The notes under the pieces: model-generated
The model's database searches: none
What the model was told of the DNA's origin: nothing
Seen by the model: only the letters and a program-made list of their open reading frames with translations
Translations under genes and position numbers: made by a program
Shown: positions 56,013 to 64,000 of the stretch, in pieces
Layout: every line of letters starts with the position of its first letter
How positions within the stretch are numbered: position 1 is the stretch's first letter
Origin: JBKQHQ01 sp052148715
GTDB lineage: Bacteria > Pseudomonadota > Alphaproteobacteria > Rhizobiales > Xanthobacteraceae
Reading direction: 5' to 3'
DNA: 64,000 bases
Assembly: GCA_052148715.1 (NCBI GenBank)
Contig: JBKQHQ010000096.1
Location: 1 to 64,000, forward strand

Positions 56013-56930
56013 TCACTCCTTGGGGAACTCGAGCCCCATCTGCCGATAGCGCTCCGGGTCGTCGCCCCAGCCTTCACGCACCTTGACGAACAAGAACAGG
56101 TGGACCGGCGCCTCGACGATGGCCGCGAGCTCCTTGCGCGCGTCGGCGCCGATCGCCTTGATCGTCTGCCCGCCCCTCCCCAACACGATCTTGCGCTGGC
56201 TTTCGCGCTCCACGTAGATCGTTTGCTCTATCCGCACCGAGCCGTCCTTGCGCTGTGTCCATGTCTCAGTCTCCACAGTGGATTGATAAGGCAGCTCCTG
56301 ATGCAACCGCTCATAAAGCTTTTCGCGCGTGATCTCGGCGGCCAAGCTGCGCATCGGCGCGTCGGAAATCTGATCGGCCGGATAGAGCCACGGCCCTTCG
56401 GCAACGTGACCGGCGAGCCAAGCCTTAACGTCGCCGACGCCGTCGCCCTTCAGCGCCGAGATCATGAAGGTTGCAGCGAACTTCGCGCGCGCATTGGCTT
56501 CTTGCGTCAGCGCGAGCAGCGCCTTTTTCTCGACCAAGTCGACCTTGTTGATGACCAGCACCGCAGGATGCCGGACCTCGGCGAGCCTGGCGAGGATCGT
56601 GTCGGCCTCCTCGTCGATGCCTTTGCGCGCATCGATCAGGACCGCGACAAGATCGGCGTCATGCGCTCCGCCCCAGGCGCTCGTCACCATGGCCCGATCG
56701 AGCCTGCGCTTCGGACGAAAGATCCCCGGCGTGTCGACGAACACCAGTTGCGCCGCGCCGTCGATGGCGATGCCGCGAATGAGCGCGCGCGTAGTCTGTA
56801 CCTTGTGCGAGACGATGGTGACCTTGGAGCCGACGAGCGCGTTGAGCAGCGTCGACTTCCCGACATTCGGCGCCCCGATGAGCGCCACAAAGCCGCAACG
56901 CGTCGGGTCCGGACTTGTCTCCTCAGCCAT
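56013..56930 (-). CDS. era: GTPase Era
   Basis: Essential GTPase in 30S ribosome maturation. The 305-residue protein has G1 GAPNVGKST, G3 DTPGIFRP, G4 NKVDLV and a C-terminal KH domain (GRGGQTIKAIGADARKELA). ATG at 56930 overlaps the rnc stop by eight bases; an ATG three codons earlier is possible. It is coupled with rnc and lepB. Confidence 0.96.
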   Translation of the reverse strand: MAEETSPDPTRCGFVALIGAPNVGKSTLLNALVGSKVTIVSHKVQTTRALIRGIAIDGAAQLVFVDTPGIFRPKRRLDRAMVTSAWGGAHDADLVAVLIDARKGIDEEADTILARLAEVRHPAVLVINKVDLVEKKALLALTQEANARAKFAATFMISALKGDGVGDVKAWLAGHVAEGPWLYPADQISDAPMRSLAAEITREKLYERLHQELPYQSTVETETWTQRKDGSVRIEQTIYVERESQRKIVLGRGGQTIKAIGADARKELAAIVEAPVHLFLFVKVREGWGDDPERYRQMGLEFPKE

Positions 56931-57762
56931 CCGTCGCATCCGCCGTCACACCTTCGCGGGCCAGCATGGCGGCGGCGGCGGCCTGCTCGGCGGCGCGCTT
57001 GGAGCGTCCGAGCCCCTGCGCGGGGTCGAGCTCCGGGAGCTCGACGGCGACGCGGAACTCCGGATCGTGGTGCGGGCCGGTGCGCTCGAGCTCGCGATAG
57101 GCGGGGGTCGGCAGCCCGCGCGCCTGCGCCCATTCCTGCAGCAGCGTCTTCGGATCGCGCAGCGGGCGCAGCCGTTGCATCATCCGCTCGCGCCAGAAGC
57201 GCTCGATGAACGCATGCGCGGCCGCATAGCCCCCGTCGATGAAGATCGCACCGATCAGTGCCTCACTGACGTCGGCGAGAATGGCAAGCCGCAGCCGGCC
57301 GCCGGAGCTCGCTTCCGACGGCCCCAACCGAATGGCCGGCCCAAGATCGATGCCCCGCGCCACGTCGGCGCAGGTCTCTCTGCGCACCAACTCGGCCAGG
57401 CGTCGCGACAATTCGCCTTCGTCGGCATCGGGAAACGCGCGAAACAGCATCTCCGAGACTGCAAGCCCCAGCACGTGGTCACCGAGGAATTCCAGCCGTT
57501 GATAGCTGCCGATACGATGACGCGGACCACTCGCGAGGGCGGAGATATGGGTCAGAGCGCGGTCGAGGATCTTCGGATCGGTGAAGCGGTAGCCAATTCG
57601 GGTCTCAAGATCACCGGCCGAGCGGCGGCGACGCTTGGTTACGTTCGGTGGACCGGCTTCGGGCGGCGCCCCCGAGTCCTTTGCCAAGTCTTCTGCCGCA
57701 AGGTCGCCAACTGCACCGTTCTCAACGGGCTGCTCGGCGGCGGCCTTGCCTTTTCGCGTCAT
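56923..57762 (-). CDS. rnc: Ribonuclease III with long N-terminal extension
   Basis: Double-strand RNA endonuclease for rRNA and mRNA processing. Catalytic motif LEFLGD at residues 90-95 (Glu91, Asp95), later DVSEALIGAIFIDGG, and a C-terminal dsRNA-binding domain. At 279 residues it is longer than the usual 225 or so: some 48 residues before the domain are Ala/Glu/Pro-rich and probably disordered. ATG at 57762 gives an ATGA overlap with the lepB stop, which supports this start. Confidence 0.95.
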   Translation of the reverse strand: MTRKGKAAAEQPVENGAVGDLAAEDLAKDSGAPPEAGPPNVTKRRRRSAGDLETRIGYRFTDPKILDRALTHISALASGPRHRIGSYQRLEFLGDHVLGLAVSEMLFRAFPDADEGELSRRLAELVRRETCADVARGIDLGPAIRLGPSEASSGGRLRLAILADVSEALIGAIFIDGGYAAAHAFIERFWRERMMQRLRPLRDPKTLLQEWAQARGLPTPAYRELERTGPHHDPEFRVAVELPELDPAQGLGRSKRAAEQAAAAAMLAREGVTADATDG

Positions 57763-58511
57763 CGCACAAGGGTGAACAGCCGGCTCCAGCGGACCGCCCA
57801 GGGCCAACGCCAAATCATCCAAGCGTGCTCGCCTTCGATCGAAAAGAAAATGATTTGCGCGCGCCCAATGATGTTCTCGAACGGAACATAGCCGACTTGG
57901 CTTAGGAAGCGGCTGTCCGTGGAGTTATCGCGGTTATCGCCCATCATAAAGTAGTGGCCGGGCGGGACCGTGTAGACCTCCGTATTATCGGCGGAGCTGT
58001 TCTCGACGAGATCGAGCGTGTTGTAGCTGACCCCATTGGGCAAGGTCTCGCGCCATTGCTTGACGCGGGCGTTGTGTTCGCTCTCGTCGGTCTCGACGAA
58101 ATCCTCCACGCGCTCCCGCTTGACCGCCTCGCCGTTGATGTTCAGCACGCCGTGAATCATTTGGATGCGATCGCCGGGTAGCCCGATCACGCGCTTGATG
58201 TAGTCGGTTGAGTCCTCTCGAGGCAGTCGAAATACCACCACGTCGCCTCGCTGCGGCTCCCGAGCAAAAATGCGGCCGGAGAACAGCGGCGGCGAGAAGG
58301 GCAGCGAGTAATGCGTGATCCCGTACGAATATTTGGAGACGAACAGGTAATCGCCCACCAGTAGGGTCGCCTTCATGGACCCGGACGGAATGTTGAACGG
58401 CTGGAATAGGAACGTGCGGATGACGAACGCGATGATGAGCGCGTGAAAGACCACCCGGGCGGTTTCGGCAACGCCGCCCTCCTTGCGCTTTGCACCGGTC
58501 GTCACGCTCAT
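57759..58511 (-). CDS. lepB: Signal peptidase I
   Basis: Inner-membrane protease that cuts signal peptides. The 250-residue protein has one membrane helix (about residues 18-36), the nucleophile Ser45 in IPSGSMKATL, and the general base Lys106 in DYIKRVIGLPGD; the later motif is MMGDNRDNSTDSR. The start MSVTTG at 58511 is the family start, with GAAGAGAAG before it; an ATG five codons earlier is possible. Overlaps rnc by four bases. Confidence 0.95.
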   Translation of the reverse strand: MSVTTGAKRKEGGVAETARVVFHALIIAFVIRTFLFQPFNIPSGSMKATLLVGDYLFVSKYSYGITHYSLPFSPPLFSGRIFAREPQRGDVVVFRLPREDSTDYIKRVIGLPGDRIQMIHGVLNINGEAVKRERVEDFVETDESEHNARVKQWRETLPNGVSYNTLDLVENSSADNTEVYTVPPGHYFMMGDNRDNSTDSRFLSQVGYVPFENIIGRAQIIFFSIEGEHAWMIWRWPWAVRWSRLFTLVR

Positions 58512-58628
58512 CGGCTTCTCTTCCATGGCTCGCCACGCTCCGCGACTATTTAACCCTTGAGGCGTCGGGGTGCAATCAAGCCGGCGCAACACGCCCAAAT
58601 GCTCGACATTGGGCCTCGATGCGTGGCT

Positions 58629-59051
58629 TCATCGTTCGCCCGATGGAGCCCGTTCCGGCGCAATCGCGGAGATGATCACGAAAGCTTGGGCCAACGGCCC
58701 TTCGTCCGTCAGGGTCAGGTCGATCCGGGCCTCGTAACCCTTCGGGGTCATCGCGTCGAGCCTGGTCCGTGCTCCGCCGGTCAACCGCATCGTTGGCTGG
58801 CCCGACGCCAGATTGACGACGCCCATGTCGCGCCAAAAGACGCCCCGGTTGAGTCCGGTGCCGAGCGCCTTCGCGCAGGCTTCCTTGGCAGCGAACCGTT
58901 TCGCATAGGTTTCGACCCGATTGGCGCGGCGCTCGGCTTTCTCCCGTTCCGTCTCCGTGAAAATCCGCGCCAGGAATCGCTCGCCATGGCGCTCGATCAC
59001 CCGCTCGATGCGCCGCACGTCGACAAGATCGGAGCCGATGCCGATGATCAT
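58629..59051 (-). CDS. acpS: Holo-[acyl-carrier-protein] synthase
   Basis: Transfers phosphopantetheine to acyl carrier protein. A 140-residue protein with the magnesium residues Asp8 (IGSDLVDVRRIE) and Glu57 (RFAAKEACAKAL). It overlaps the pdxJ stop by four bases and precedes lepB by 118 bases; the pdxJ-acpS-lepB-rnc-era order is conserved. Confidence 0.95.
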   Translation of the reverse strand: MIIGIGSDLVDVRRIERVIERHGERFLARIFTETEREKAERRANRVETYAKRFAAKEACAKALGTGLNRGVFWRDMGVVNLASGQPTMRLTGGARTRLDAMTPKGYEARIDLTLTDEGPLAQAFVIISAIAPERAPSGER

Positions 59052-59806
59052 GCGCTAACCCGCGCCCAGCCGCGATCCATCGCAGCGCGCATCGTGTGCA
59101 CGGCCTCGGCAAGGCCGACAAAGGTCGCCTCGCCGATGAGGAAATGACCGATGTTCAGCTCGACGATGGGCGCAAGCGCGGCGATCGCTTCGGCGCTCGC
59201 ATAGTCGAGACCATGCCCGGCGTGTACCTCGAGCCCTAATCCGGCGGCCAAGTCCACGCCGTCGCGAATGCGCTGCCACTCGCGTTCCGCCACGTCATTT
59301 TTGCCGTCGGCGAGCGCGTCGCACCAGGCTCCGGTGTGGATCTCGACCACCGGCGCGCCCAGCGCCGCCGCCGCTTCGATCTGAGTGCGCTCCGCCGCAA
59401 TGAACAACGAGACCCGGATGCCGCCGCGCGTCAGCTCGGCAATCACCTGCGCAAGTTGCTCGCGCTGGCCTACCGCGTCGAGCCCTCCCTCGGTGGTCCG
59501 CTCTTGTCGCCGCTCAGGCACGAGACAGACCGCATGCGGCCGGGTCTTGCGCGCAATCTCGACCATCTCCCGCGTTGCCGCCATCTCCAGGTTCAACGGC
59601 TTTTCGATTTCCGCCTTGAGCCGCGCAATATCATCATCGCGGATGTGGCGGCGATCCTCACGCAGATGCGCCGTGATGCCGTCGGCGCCAGCGCGAGCGG
59701 CGATCGCGGCCGCGCGCACCGGATCGGGGTGGCGCCCGCCGCGCGCGTTGCGGATGGTGGCGACATGATCGATGTTGACGCCGAGACGCAGGTGAGAAAG
59801 CGCCAC
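59048..59806 (-). CDS. pdxJ: Pyridoxine 5'-phosphate synthase
   Basis: Last ring-forming step of vitamin B6 synthesis. The 252-residue TIM barrel has LGVNIDHVATIRNARGG at the N-terminus and ITAHLREDRRHIRDDDI with the conserved histidines, then EIHTGAWCDA and LNIGHFLIGEATFVGL. ATGA overlap with acpS. Follows rsh by 56 bases. Confidence 0.96.
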   Translation of the reverse strand: MALSHLRLGVNIDHVATIRNARGGRHPDPVRAAAIAARAGADGITAHLREDRRHIRDDDIARLKAEIEKPLNLEMAATREMVEIARKTRPHAVCLVPERRQERTTEGGLDAVGQREQLAQVIAELTRGGIRVSLFIAAERTQIEAAAALGAPVVEIHTGAWCDALADGKNDVAEREWQRIRDGVDLAAGLGLEVHAGHGLDYASAEAIAALAPIVELNIGHFLIGEATFVGLAEAVHTMRAAMDRGWARVSA

Positions 59807-59862
59807 GCTATCGCCCCTTCGCTGGGCCTGTTAGACCGCTCTTACGATAATAGAACGGCATC

Positions 59863-62067
59863 TCACCCGTTCACCCGCTCGACCTTGGCGACCACCGGCT
59901 TCGCCCGCAGCTGCGCCACGATCGCGGTGAGATGCTTCACGTCATAAACCTCGAGATCGATGGTCATCTCGGTGAAATCAGGCGAGCGGCGGCTCATCCG
60001 GATATTGTCGATATTTCCGTCATGCTCGGCGATGACTTGCGCGATCTGCGCCAGCGAGCCCGGTTCATTCACCGACTGCACCGCCAGCCGCGCGGGAAAG
60101 CGCTGCGGGGTCGTCTCGTCGATGTCCCAGCGCAAGTCGACCCACCGCTCCGGCGTTTCCTCGAAGTCTTTCAGAGCGGGCGATTGTATCGGATAAACCG
60201 TGACCGCCTCGCCCGGCGTCAGAATCCCGACGATGCGGTCGCCGGGCACCGCGCCGCCATTGGGCGCAAAGCGGATCGGCAGATCGTTGTTGACGCCGCG
60301 GATCGGGATCGCCGCGTTCTGCCCTCCCTCGGGGACGACGAGCTTAACGCTCTTGCTGCGCTTGAGCCCAAACCAGCCGCCTTCAGCGCGTGGACGGCCG
60401 GCCACGGAGGCGGCGCGCTCCTCCTTGTAGTCCGGATACATGGCGCGCGCGACGTCGGACGCCTTCATCTCGCCGCGTCCCACCGCCGCCATCACCTCCT
60501 CGATAGAGGCGCGCGCGAGACGCGGCAGGGCGCCGGTTAACTTCTCGTCCGAGTATTCGATCTTCGCCCGGTGGAACAAGCGTTCGACTATGCGCTGCCC
60601 GAGCCCCGCATATTGGTGGCGGACGGCCGCGCGGGTGGCGCGGCGAATGGCGGCGCGCGCCTTGCCGGTGACGACGAGCGATTCCCACGCCGCCGGCGGC
60701 GCGGTCTGCGCCTTGGCGGTGAGGATCTCGACCTCGTCACCATTTTGCAGCTCAGAGACGAGCGGCGCGATCTTGCCGTTGATCTTGGCACCGACCGCCA
60801 TGTTGCCGACCCCGGTATGCACCGCGTAGGCGAAGTCGATCGGCGTCGCCCGGCGCGGCAGCGCGATCAGCTTCCCCTTGGGCGTAAAGCAAAACACCTG
60901 GTCGTGAAAAAGCTCGAGCTTGGTGTGCTCGAGGAATTCTTCCGGATTGGAGCCCTCGGCCAAAAGCTCGATGGTCCGGCGCAGCCAGCCGTAGGCGTTT
61001 GATTCGCGCGACAACATCTCGGTCGGCGAACCGACGCCGTCCTTGTAGAGCGCATGCGCCGCGATGCCGTAATCGGCGACCTCGTGCATTTCGGTGGTGC
61101 GGATCTGCAGCTCGACCCGCTGCTTGCCGGGGCCGATCACGGTCGTATGGATCGAGCGATAGTCGTTCTGCTTCGGGGTCGACACGTAGTCCTTGAACCG
61201 GCCCGGCACGACCGGCCAGGTCGTGTGGACAATCCCCAAGGCTTGGTAGCATTCGGCAAGCGTGGCCACGACAACCCGGAAACCGAGAATGTCGGAGAGC
61301 TGCTCGAAGCCGACCGATTTGCGCTCCATCTTGCGCCAAACCGAATACGCCCGCTTGCGCCGTCCGGTGACCATGGCGGTGATGCCGCGGTCGGCGAGCT
61401 TCTTGGTCAGCTGCTGCTCGATTTCAGCAGCGAGGTCTTCGTTGCGGTCGGCCAGCGCACTGAGCCGCTCGCTGACCACCGTGTAGGCCTCCGCGTACAG
61501 CACCCTGAACGAGAGATCTTCAAGTTCCTCCCGCATTTCGTGCATGCCCATGCGACCAGCCAGCGGCGCATAGATATCGAGCGTCTCTTCCGCCGTGCGA
61601 CGGCGCCGCTCGACCGGCATGTGCTCGAGGGTGCGCATGTTGTGCAGACGGTCGGCGAGCTTGACGAGGAGGACGCGCACGTCGTCGGCAATCGCCAAAA
61701 GCAGCTTGCGCAGGTTCTCCGCCTGCTTCGCCTCCTTGGTGACGAGATCAAGCCTTTTCAGCTTGGTGAGCCCTTCGACAAGATTCCCGATATCCCGCCC
61801 GAACAACGAATCGATCTCGGCCCTGGTGGTCGCGGTGTCCTCGATGGTGTCGTGCAGGAGCGCGGCCACGATGGTCGAGTCGTCGAGCTTCAGGTCGGTC
61901 AGGATCGCCGCTACTTCCAACGGATGGGAGAAATACGGGTCGCCCGAGGCCCGCGTCTGCTCGCCATGCGCCTTCATGGCGTAGACATAGGCCCGGTTGA
62001 GCAACGCCTCGTCGGTGTTCGGATTGTACCGACGCACGCGGTCGAGGAGGTCATATTGCCGCATCAT
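59863..62067 (-). CDS. rsh: Bifunctional (p)ppGpp synthetase/hydrolase (RelA/SpoT homologue)
   Basis: Makes and degrades the alarmone ppGpp. The 734-residue protein has an active HD hydrolase (HDTIED, residues 72-77), a synthetase domain with the RFKD loop (290-293) typical of bifunctional enzymes and YRSIHTT, then TGS (about 390-450), helical and C-terminal ACT (about 655-734) domains. Start at 62067 (MMRQYDLLDRV); a longer in-frame leader of 43 residues is not conserved. The single rsh gene of alphaproteobacteria; lies between rpoZ and pdxJ. Confidence 0.96.
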   Translation of the reverse strand: MMRQYDLLDRVRRYNPNTDEALLNRAYVYAMKAHGEQTRASGDPYFSHPLEVAAILTDLKLDDSTIVAALLHDTIEDTATTRAEIDSLFGRDIGNLVEGLTKLKRLDLVTKEAKQAENLRKLLLAIADDVRVLLVKLADRLHNMRTLEHMPVERRRRTAEETLDIYAPLAGRMGMHEMREELEDLSFRVLYAEAYTVVSERLSALADRNEDLAAEIEQQLTKKLADRGITAMVTGRRKRAYSVWRKMERKSVGFEQLSDILGFRVVVATLAECYQALGIVHTTWPVVPGRFKDYVSTPKQNDYRSIHTTVIGPGKQRVELQIRTTEMHEVADYGIAAHALYKDGVGSPTEMLSRESNAYGWLRRTIELLAEGSNPEEFLEHTKLELFHDQVFCFTPKGKLIALPRRATPIDFAYAVHTGVGNMAVGAKINGKIAPLVSELQNGDEVEILTAKAQTAPPAAWESLVVTGKARAAIRRATRAAVRHQYAGLGQRIVERLFHRAKIEYSDEKLTGALPRLARASIEEVMAAVGRGEMKASDVARAMYPDYKEERAASVAGRPRAEGGWFGLKRSKSVKLVVPEGGQNAAIPIRGVNNDLPIRFAPNGGAVPGDRIVGILTPGEAVTVYPIQSPALKDFEETPERWVDLRWDIDETTPQRFPARLAVQSVNEPGSLAQIAQVIAEHDGNIDNIRMSRRSPDFTEMTIDLEVYDVKHLTAIVAQLRAKPVVAKVERVNG

Positions 62068-62411
62068 CGGGGACTTTGCCGTCCGCCGCGGGTTATCCGC
62101 GACCGGAGGGACACTGACGCCGCGCGCGAAAATCGCCGAGGAGCGGACGTCCCTCTTCCTGGTTGCAATCGGCGGATCGGCGCGCGACGGAGCCATGCCT
62201 CATCCCTCGCTCCCGGCGAGTCGGGAACGGCTTGTTCTCAGGTCATGATATCACCGCGAGCAATCGCTGCCGCAAGGGGCAAGATGCGACTAAGGCGCAT
62301 CAAACGCCTGCGAAACATGTCTGCAAAGGCGTCTCTTTCTCGGAGACGCAGCTTCTATCTTTTTTCGAAAAATGCGTCGGATTCCGCCAAACTGCCGGCG
62401 GCCGAGTGGCT
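62068..62411. other. Intergenic region between rpoZ and rsh
   Basis: No gene is supported. It contains the hairpin at 62329-62349 and a 12-base palindrome TTTTTCGAAAAA (62361-62372) on the rpoZ side, and should also hold the rsh promoter. Confidence 0.45.
62329..62349. terminator. Hairpin between rpoZ and rsh
   Basis: GCGTCTC and GAGACGC pair over a seven-base loop. A run of T follows 11 bases later on the plus strand; on the minus strand (rpoZ) only CTTTG follows. It may end rpoZ transcripts, but the class is uncertain. Confidence 0.35.
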
Positions 62412-62807
62412 CTATTCGTCTTCCTCGGGCTGCTCCTCCGGCGGCGTGAGGCCTTCGAGGCCGCGCAGCAGCTCTTCTTCAGTCATCCGATCGACGGTTA
62501 TTTCGGTGTCGTCGGCGTCGACACCGGCCGTACCGGCAGCACCCAGCAGCGGAACCGTCTCCGGCTCCGGCTCGTCCACTTCCACGTATTTCTGCAACGA
62601 ATGAACGAGCTCTTCCTTGAGATCACCGGGCGAGATGGTCGTATCGGCAATCTCCCGCAGCGCAATAACCGGGTTCTTGTCGTTGTCCCGCTCGACGGTA
62701 ATCGGTGATCCGGAAGAAATCATGCGCGCGCGGTGGCTCGCTAGCAACACTAGCTCAAAGCGGTTCTCAACTTTATCTATGCAATCTTCTACCGTGACAC
62801 GAGCCAT
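62412..62807 (-). CDS. rpoZ: RNA polymerase omega subunit
   Basis: Small RNA polymerase subunit that assists beta-prime folding and ppGpp response. The 131-residue protein begins MARVTVEDCIDKVENRFELVLLASHRARMI, the standard omega sequence, with an acidic C-terminal tail. ATG at 62807 is the family start. Next to rsh as in most proteobacteria. A candidate promoter lies at 62852-62880. Confidence 0.96.
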   Translation of the reverse strand: MARVTVEDCIDKVENRFELVLLASHRARMISSGSPITVERDNDKNPVIALREIADTTISPGDLKEELVHSLQKYVEVDEPEPETVPLLGAAGTAGVDADDTEITVDRMTEEELLRGLEGLTPPEEQPEEDE

Positions 62808-63112
62808 AATCTCGCCGCTCCTGACGCGAAAAGGTTTCTGGAAGCAGGTGTTAGGTATCGTTGGCGGGATGAAAGTGCAAGCGCGAAATTTATCTTGGCG
62901 TTGCGCGATGGCTCTGTTAGGCAACCCAGGGAACCGAATTCCAACCCGTCCAATTATCTCTGAGGGACCGGTTGCGGCGGCACGAACGTTGGTGCAGAGC
63001 CCAGGCGGCGCGCCGACGATCGCTCCCTTAACCACGATCCGAGACGTTTTCCCGCCGCAAGTCGTCGGGCCGCCGTTGGATAAATTAGGTTTTTGATCAC
63101 AAGAGAGAACTC
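62808..63112. other. Divergent intergenic region between rpoZ and the NYN gene
   Basis: Holds the rpoZ promoter (62852-62880, minus) and presumably a plus-strand promoter for the NYN gene, for which no clear pair is seen. The NYN ribosome site GAGAGAA lies close to its end. Confidence 0.45.
62852..62880 (-). promoter_or_regulatory. Candidate rpoZ promoter
   Basis: Minus strand TTGCAC (62880-62875), 17-base spacer, TACCTA (62857-62852), 45 bases before the rpoZ ATG. Fits a sigma-70 promoter. Confidence 0.45.
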
Positions 63113-63772
63113 ATGGCCCCCCAAACCGAAAAAATCGCGCTGTTCATTGATGGTGCTAACCTTTACGCGACCGCCAAATCCCTTGGCTTCGACATAGATT
63201 ACAAGCGGTTACTACGCGAGTTCCAGTCACGCGGGTACCTTCTGCGCGCCTTTTACTATACGGCAGTAATCGAGGACCAGGAATATTCGTCGATCCGCCC
63301 GCTGATCGATTGGCTCGACTACAACGGCTATACCGTCGTCACCAAGGCAACCAAGGAATTCGTGGACCAGACCGGCCGCCGTAAAGTTAAAGGCAACATG
63401 GATATTGAGCTTGCGGTCGACGCCATGGAGATCGCCGAGCATATCGATCAGATGGTGCTATTTTCCGGTGACGGCGACTTTCGCTCGCTGGTCGAGGCGA
63501 TGCAGCGGCGCGGCGTCCGCGTGACGGTCGTCTCGACGGTGTCAACCCAGCCACCGATGGTTGCGGACGAGCTGCGCCGGCAAGCGGACCAGTTTGTCGA
63601 TATCGTCGAGCTGCAGCCGAAGATCGGCCGCGATCCCGCCGAGCGCGCCCCCCGGGAACCGCGCGAGATGCGCGAGCCCCGCGGCGAGCCGAGGCAGCAT
63701 ACGCCTCAATTCTTGCAGCGCAGCACCGCTCCGCAGCGAGCCGGCGCCGAGGAAGATGAATTCGAAGATTGA
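63113..63772 (+). CDS. NYN/LabA-type PIN-fold nuclease
   Basis: A 219-residue NYN-domain protein, the family of LabA/DUF88 and related RNases. Acidic residues of the site are present: Asp13 (FIDGANLYA), Asp97 (KGNMDIELA), Asp120 and Asp122 (LFSGDGDF). The last 50 residues are Arg/Pro/Glu-rich and likely disordered. In alphaproteobacteria it lies beside rpoZ and smpB and is thought to act on RNA, which is inference here. ATG follows GAGAGAA. Its stop overlaps the TTG start of the next gene. Confidence 0.9.
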   Translation: MAPQTEKIALFIDGANLYATAKSLGFDIDYKRLLREFQSRGYLLRAFYYTAVIEDQEYSSIRPLIDWLDYNGYTVVTKATKEFVDQTGRRKVKGNMDIELAVDAMEIAEHIDQMVLFSGDGDFRSLVEAMQRRGVRVTVVSTVSTQPPMVADELRRQADQFVDIVELQPKIGRDPAERAPREPREMREPRGEPRQHTPQFLQRSTAPQRAGAEEDEFED

Positions 63773-64000
63773 CCAAGAAGTCCGTGGCGAAACCGGGCCA
63801 GGGCGGCGAGGCACCGCGCGATTGCCCGCGCTGCCCGCGTCTCGTCAGCTTTCGGCAAAGCTGGCGCGCACGTGAGCCGGAGTGGTTCAACGCGCCGGTC
63901 CCTTCTTTCGGGCCTGCCGATGCACGGCTGGTGATCGTCGGCCTCGCCCCCGGCCTGCAAGGCGCCAACCGCACCGGCCGGCCATTCACCGGCGATTTCG
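63769..64000 (+). CDS. Uracil-DNA glycosylase family 5 (UdgB-like), N-terminal part
   Basis: The window ends inside this gene after 77 codons. The start TTG (63769) overlaps the NYN stop as TTGA; a GTG six codons on is an alternative. Cys pair CPRCPRL near the start fits the iron-sulfur site of family 4/5 glycosylases, and GLAPGLQGANRTGRPFTGD is the family 5 active-site motif (motif A with GANRTGR). It removes uracil, and in family 5 also hypoxanthine, from DNA. The rest lies beyond the window. Confidence 0.88.
   Translation, partial: MTKKSVAKPGQGGEAPRDCPRCPRLVSFRQSWRAREPEWFNAPVPSFGPADARLVIVGLAPGLQGANRTGRPFTGDF

Noticed and set aside
61054..62604. Plus-strand open frame antisense to rsh and rpoZ
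   Set aside because: Crosses two real genes and an intergenic region and has no motif.

Overview
The window is a GC-rich chromosomal segment of an alphaproteobacterium, most likely a Hyphomicrobiales (Rhizobiales) member near the Bradyrhizobium/Xanthobacter group. The evidence is gene order and signature genes: an L,D-transpeptidase beside its LdtR regulator, a DUF6163 membrane protein inside a valine-degradation operon, Cbp3-type chaperone/DUF177/plsX/fabH/ihfA/merR diverging from bamE, and udg/NYN/rpoZ/rsh/pdxJ/acpS/lepB/rnc/era/recO/parC. I see no rRNA, tRNA, transposase, integrase, phage gene or CRISPR array.

Region 1 (about 0-12 kb, minus strand) is a catabolic island: a divergent UbiD-family decarboxylase, a CxxC carboxymuconolactone-decarboxylase-like protein, a MarR regulator, an EthD-like protein, a complete branched-chain-type ABC importer (LivH, M, G, F and a binding protein), a DUF2848 protein, a cupin and a Tat-exported isoquinoline-1-oxidoreductase-type molybdenum hydroxylase. 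A strong AT-rich palindrome just upstream of ubiD is a good candidate MarR operator. The layout suggests uptake and regulated breakdown of an unknown aromatic or heterocyclic acid. A 0.9 kb gap follows, holding a probable gene remnant and a strong hairpin.

Region 2 (12.8-24 kb) holds envelope and lipid genes: merR, ihfA, fabH, plsX, DUF177, a cytochrome bc1 assembly chaperone, bamE and a small lipoprotein. A VOC protein, a FabI homologue, a DUF3141 protein with a PHA-synthase-like catalytic triad and an amidohydrolase follow. Region 3 (24-36 kb) is the proton-pumping pyrophosphatase, an MFS transporter, and the glyA-nrdR-LOG-ribD-ribE / ribH-nusB-thiL block, split by a dienelactone hydrolase on the other strand.

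Region 4 (35-49.5 kb) has the ldt/ldtR pair, a valine-catabolism operon (acyl-CoA dehydrogenase, 3-hydroxyisobutyryl-CoA hydrolase, DUF6163, mmsB), hemB, threonine ammonia-lyase, an RDD protein, the N-end-rule transferase bpt, mntH with a probable metal-responsive operator, and an M13 peptidase. Region 5 (49.5-64 kb) is the conserved parC-recO-era-rnc-lepB-acpS-pdxJ-rsh-rpoZ block, then an NYN nuclease and a uracil-DNA glycosylase cut by the window end. Between era and recO sit a copper amine oxidase and an overlapping secreted protein of unknown function.

The two best candidates for undescribed biology are the UbiD/MarR/Liv/DUF2848/cupin/IorAB island and the amine oxidase plus secreted partner. 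All functional calls come from reading motifs by eye; no database search was possible.
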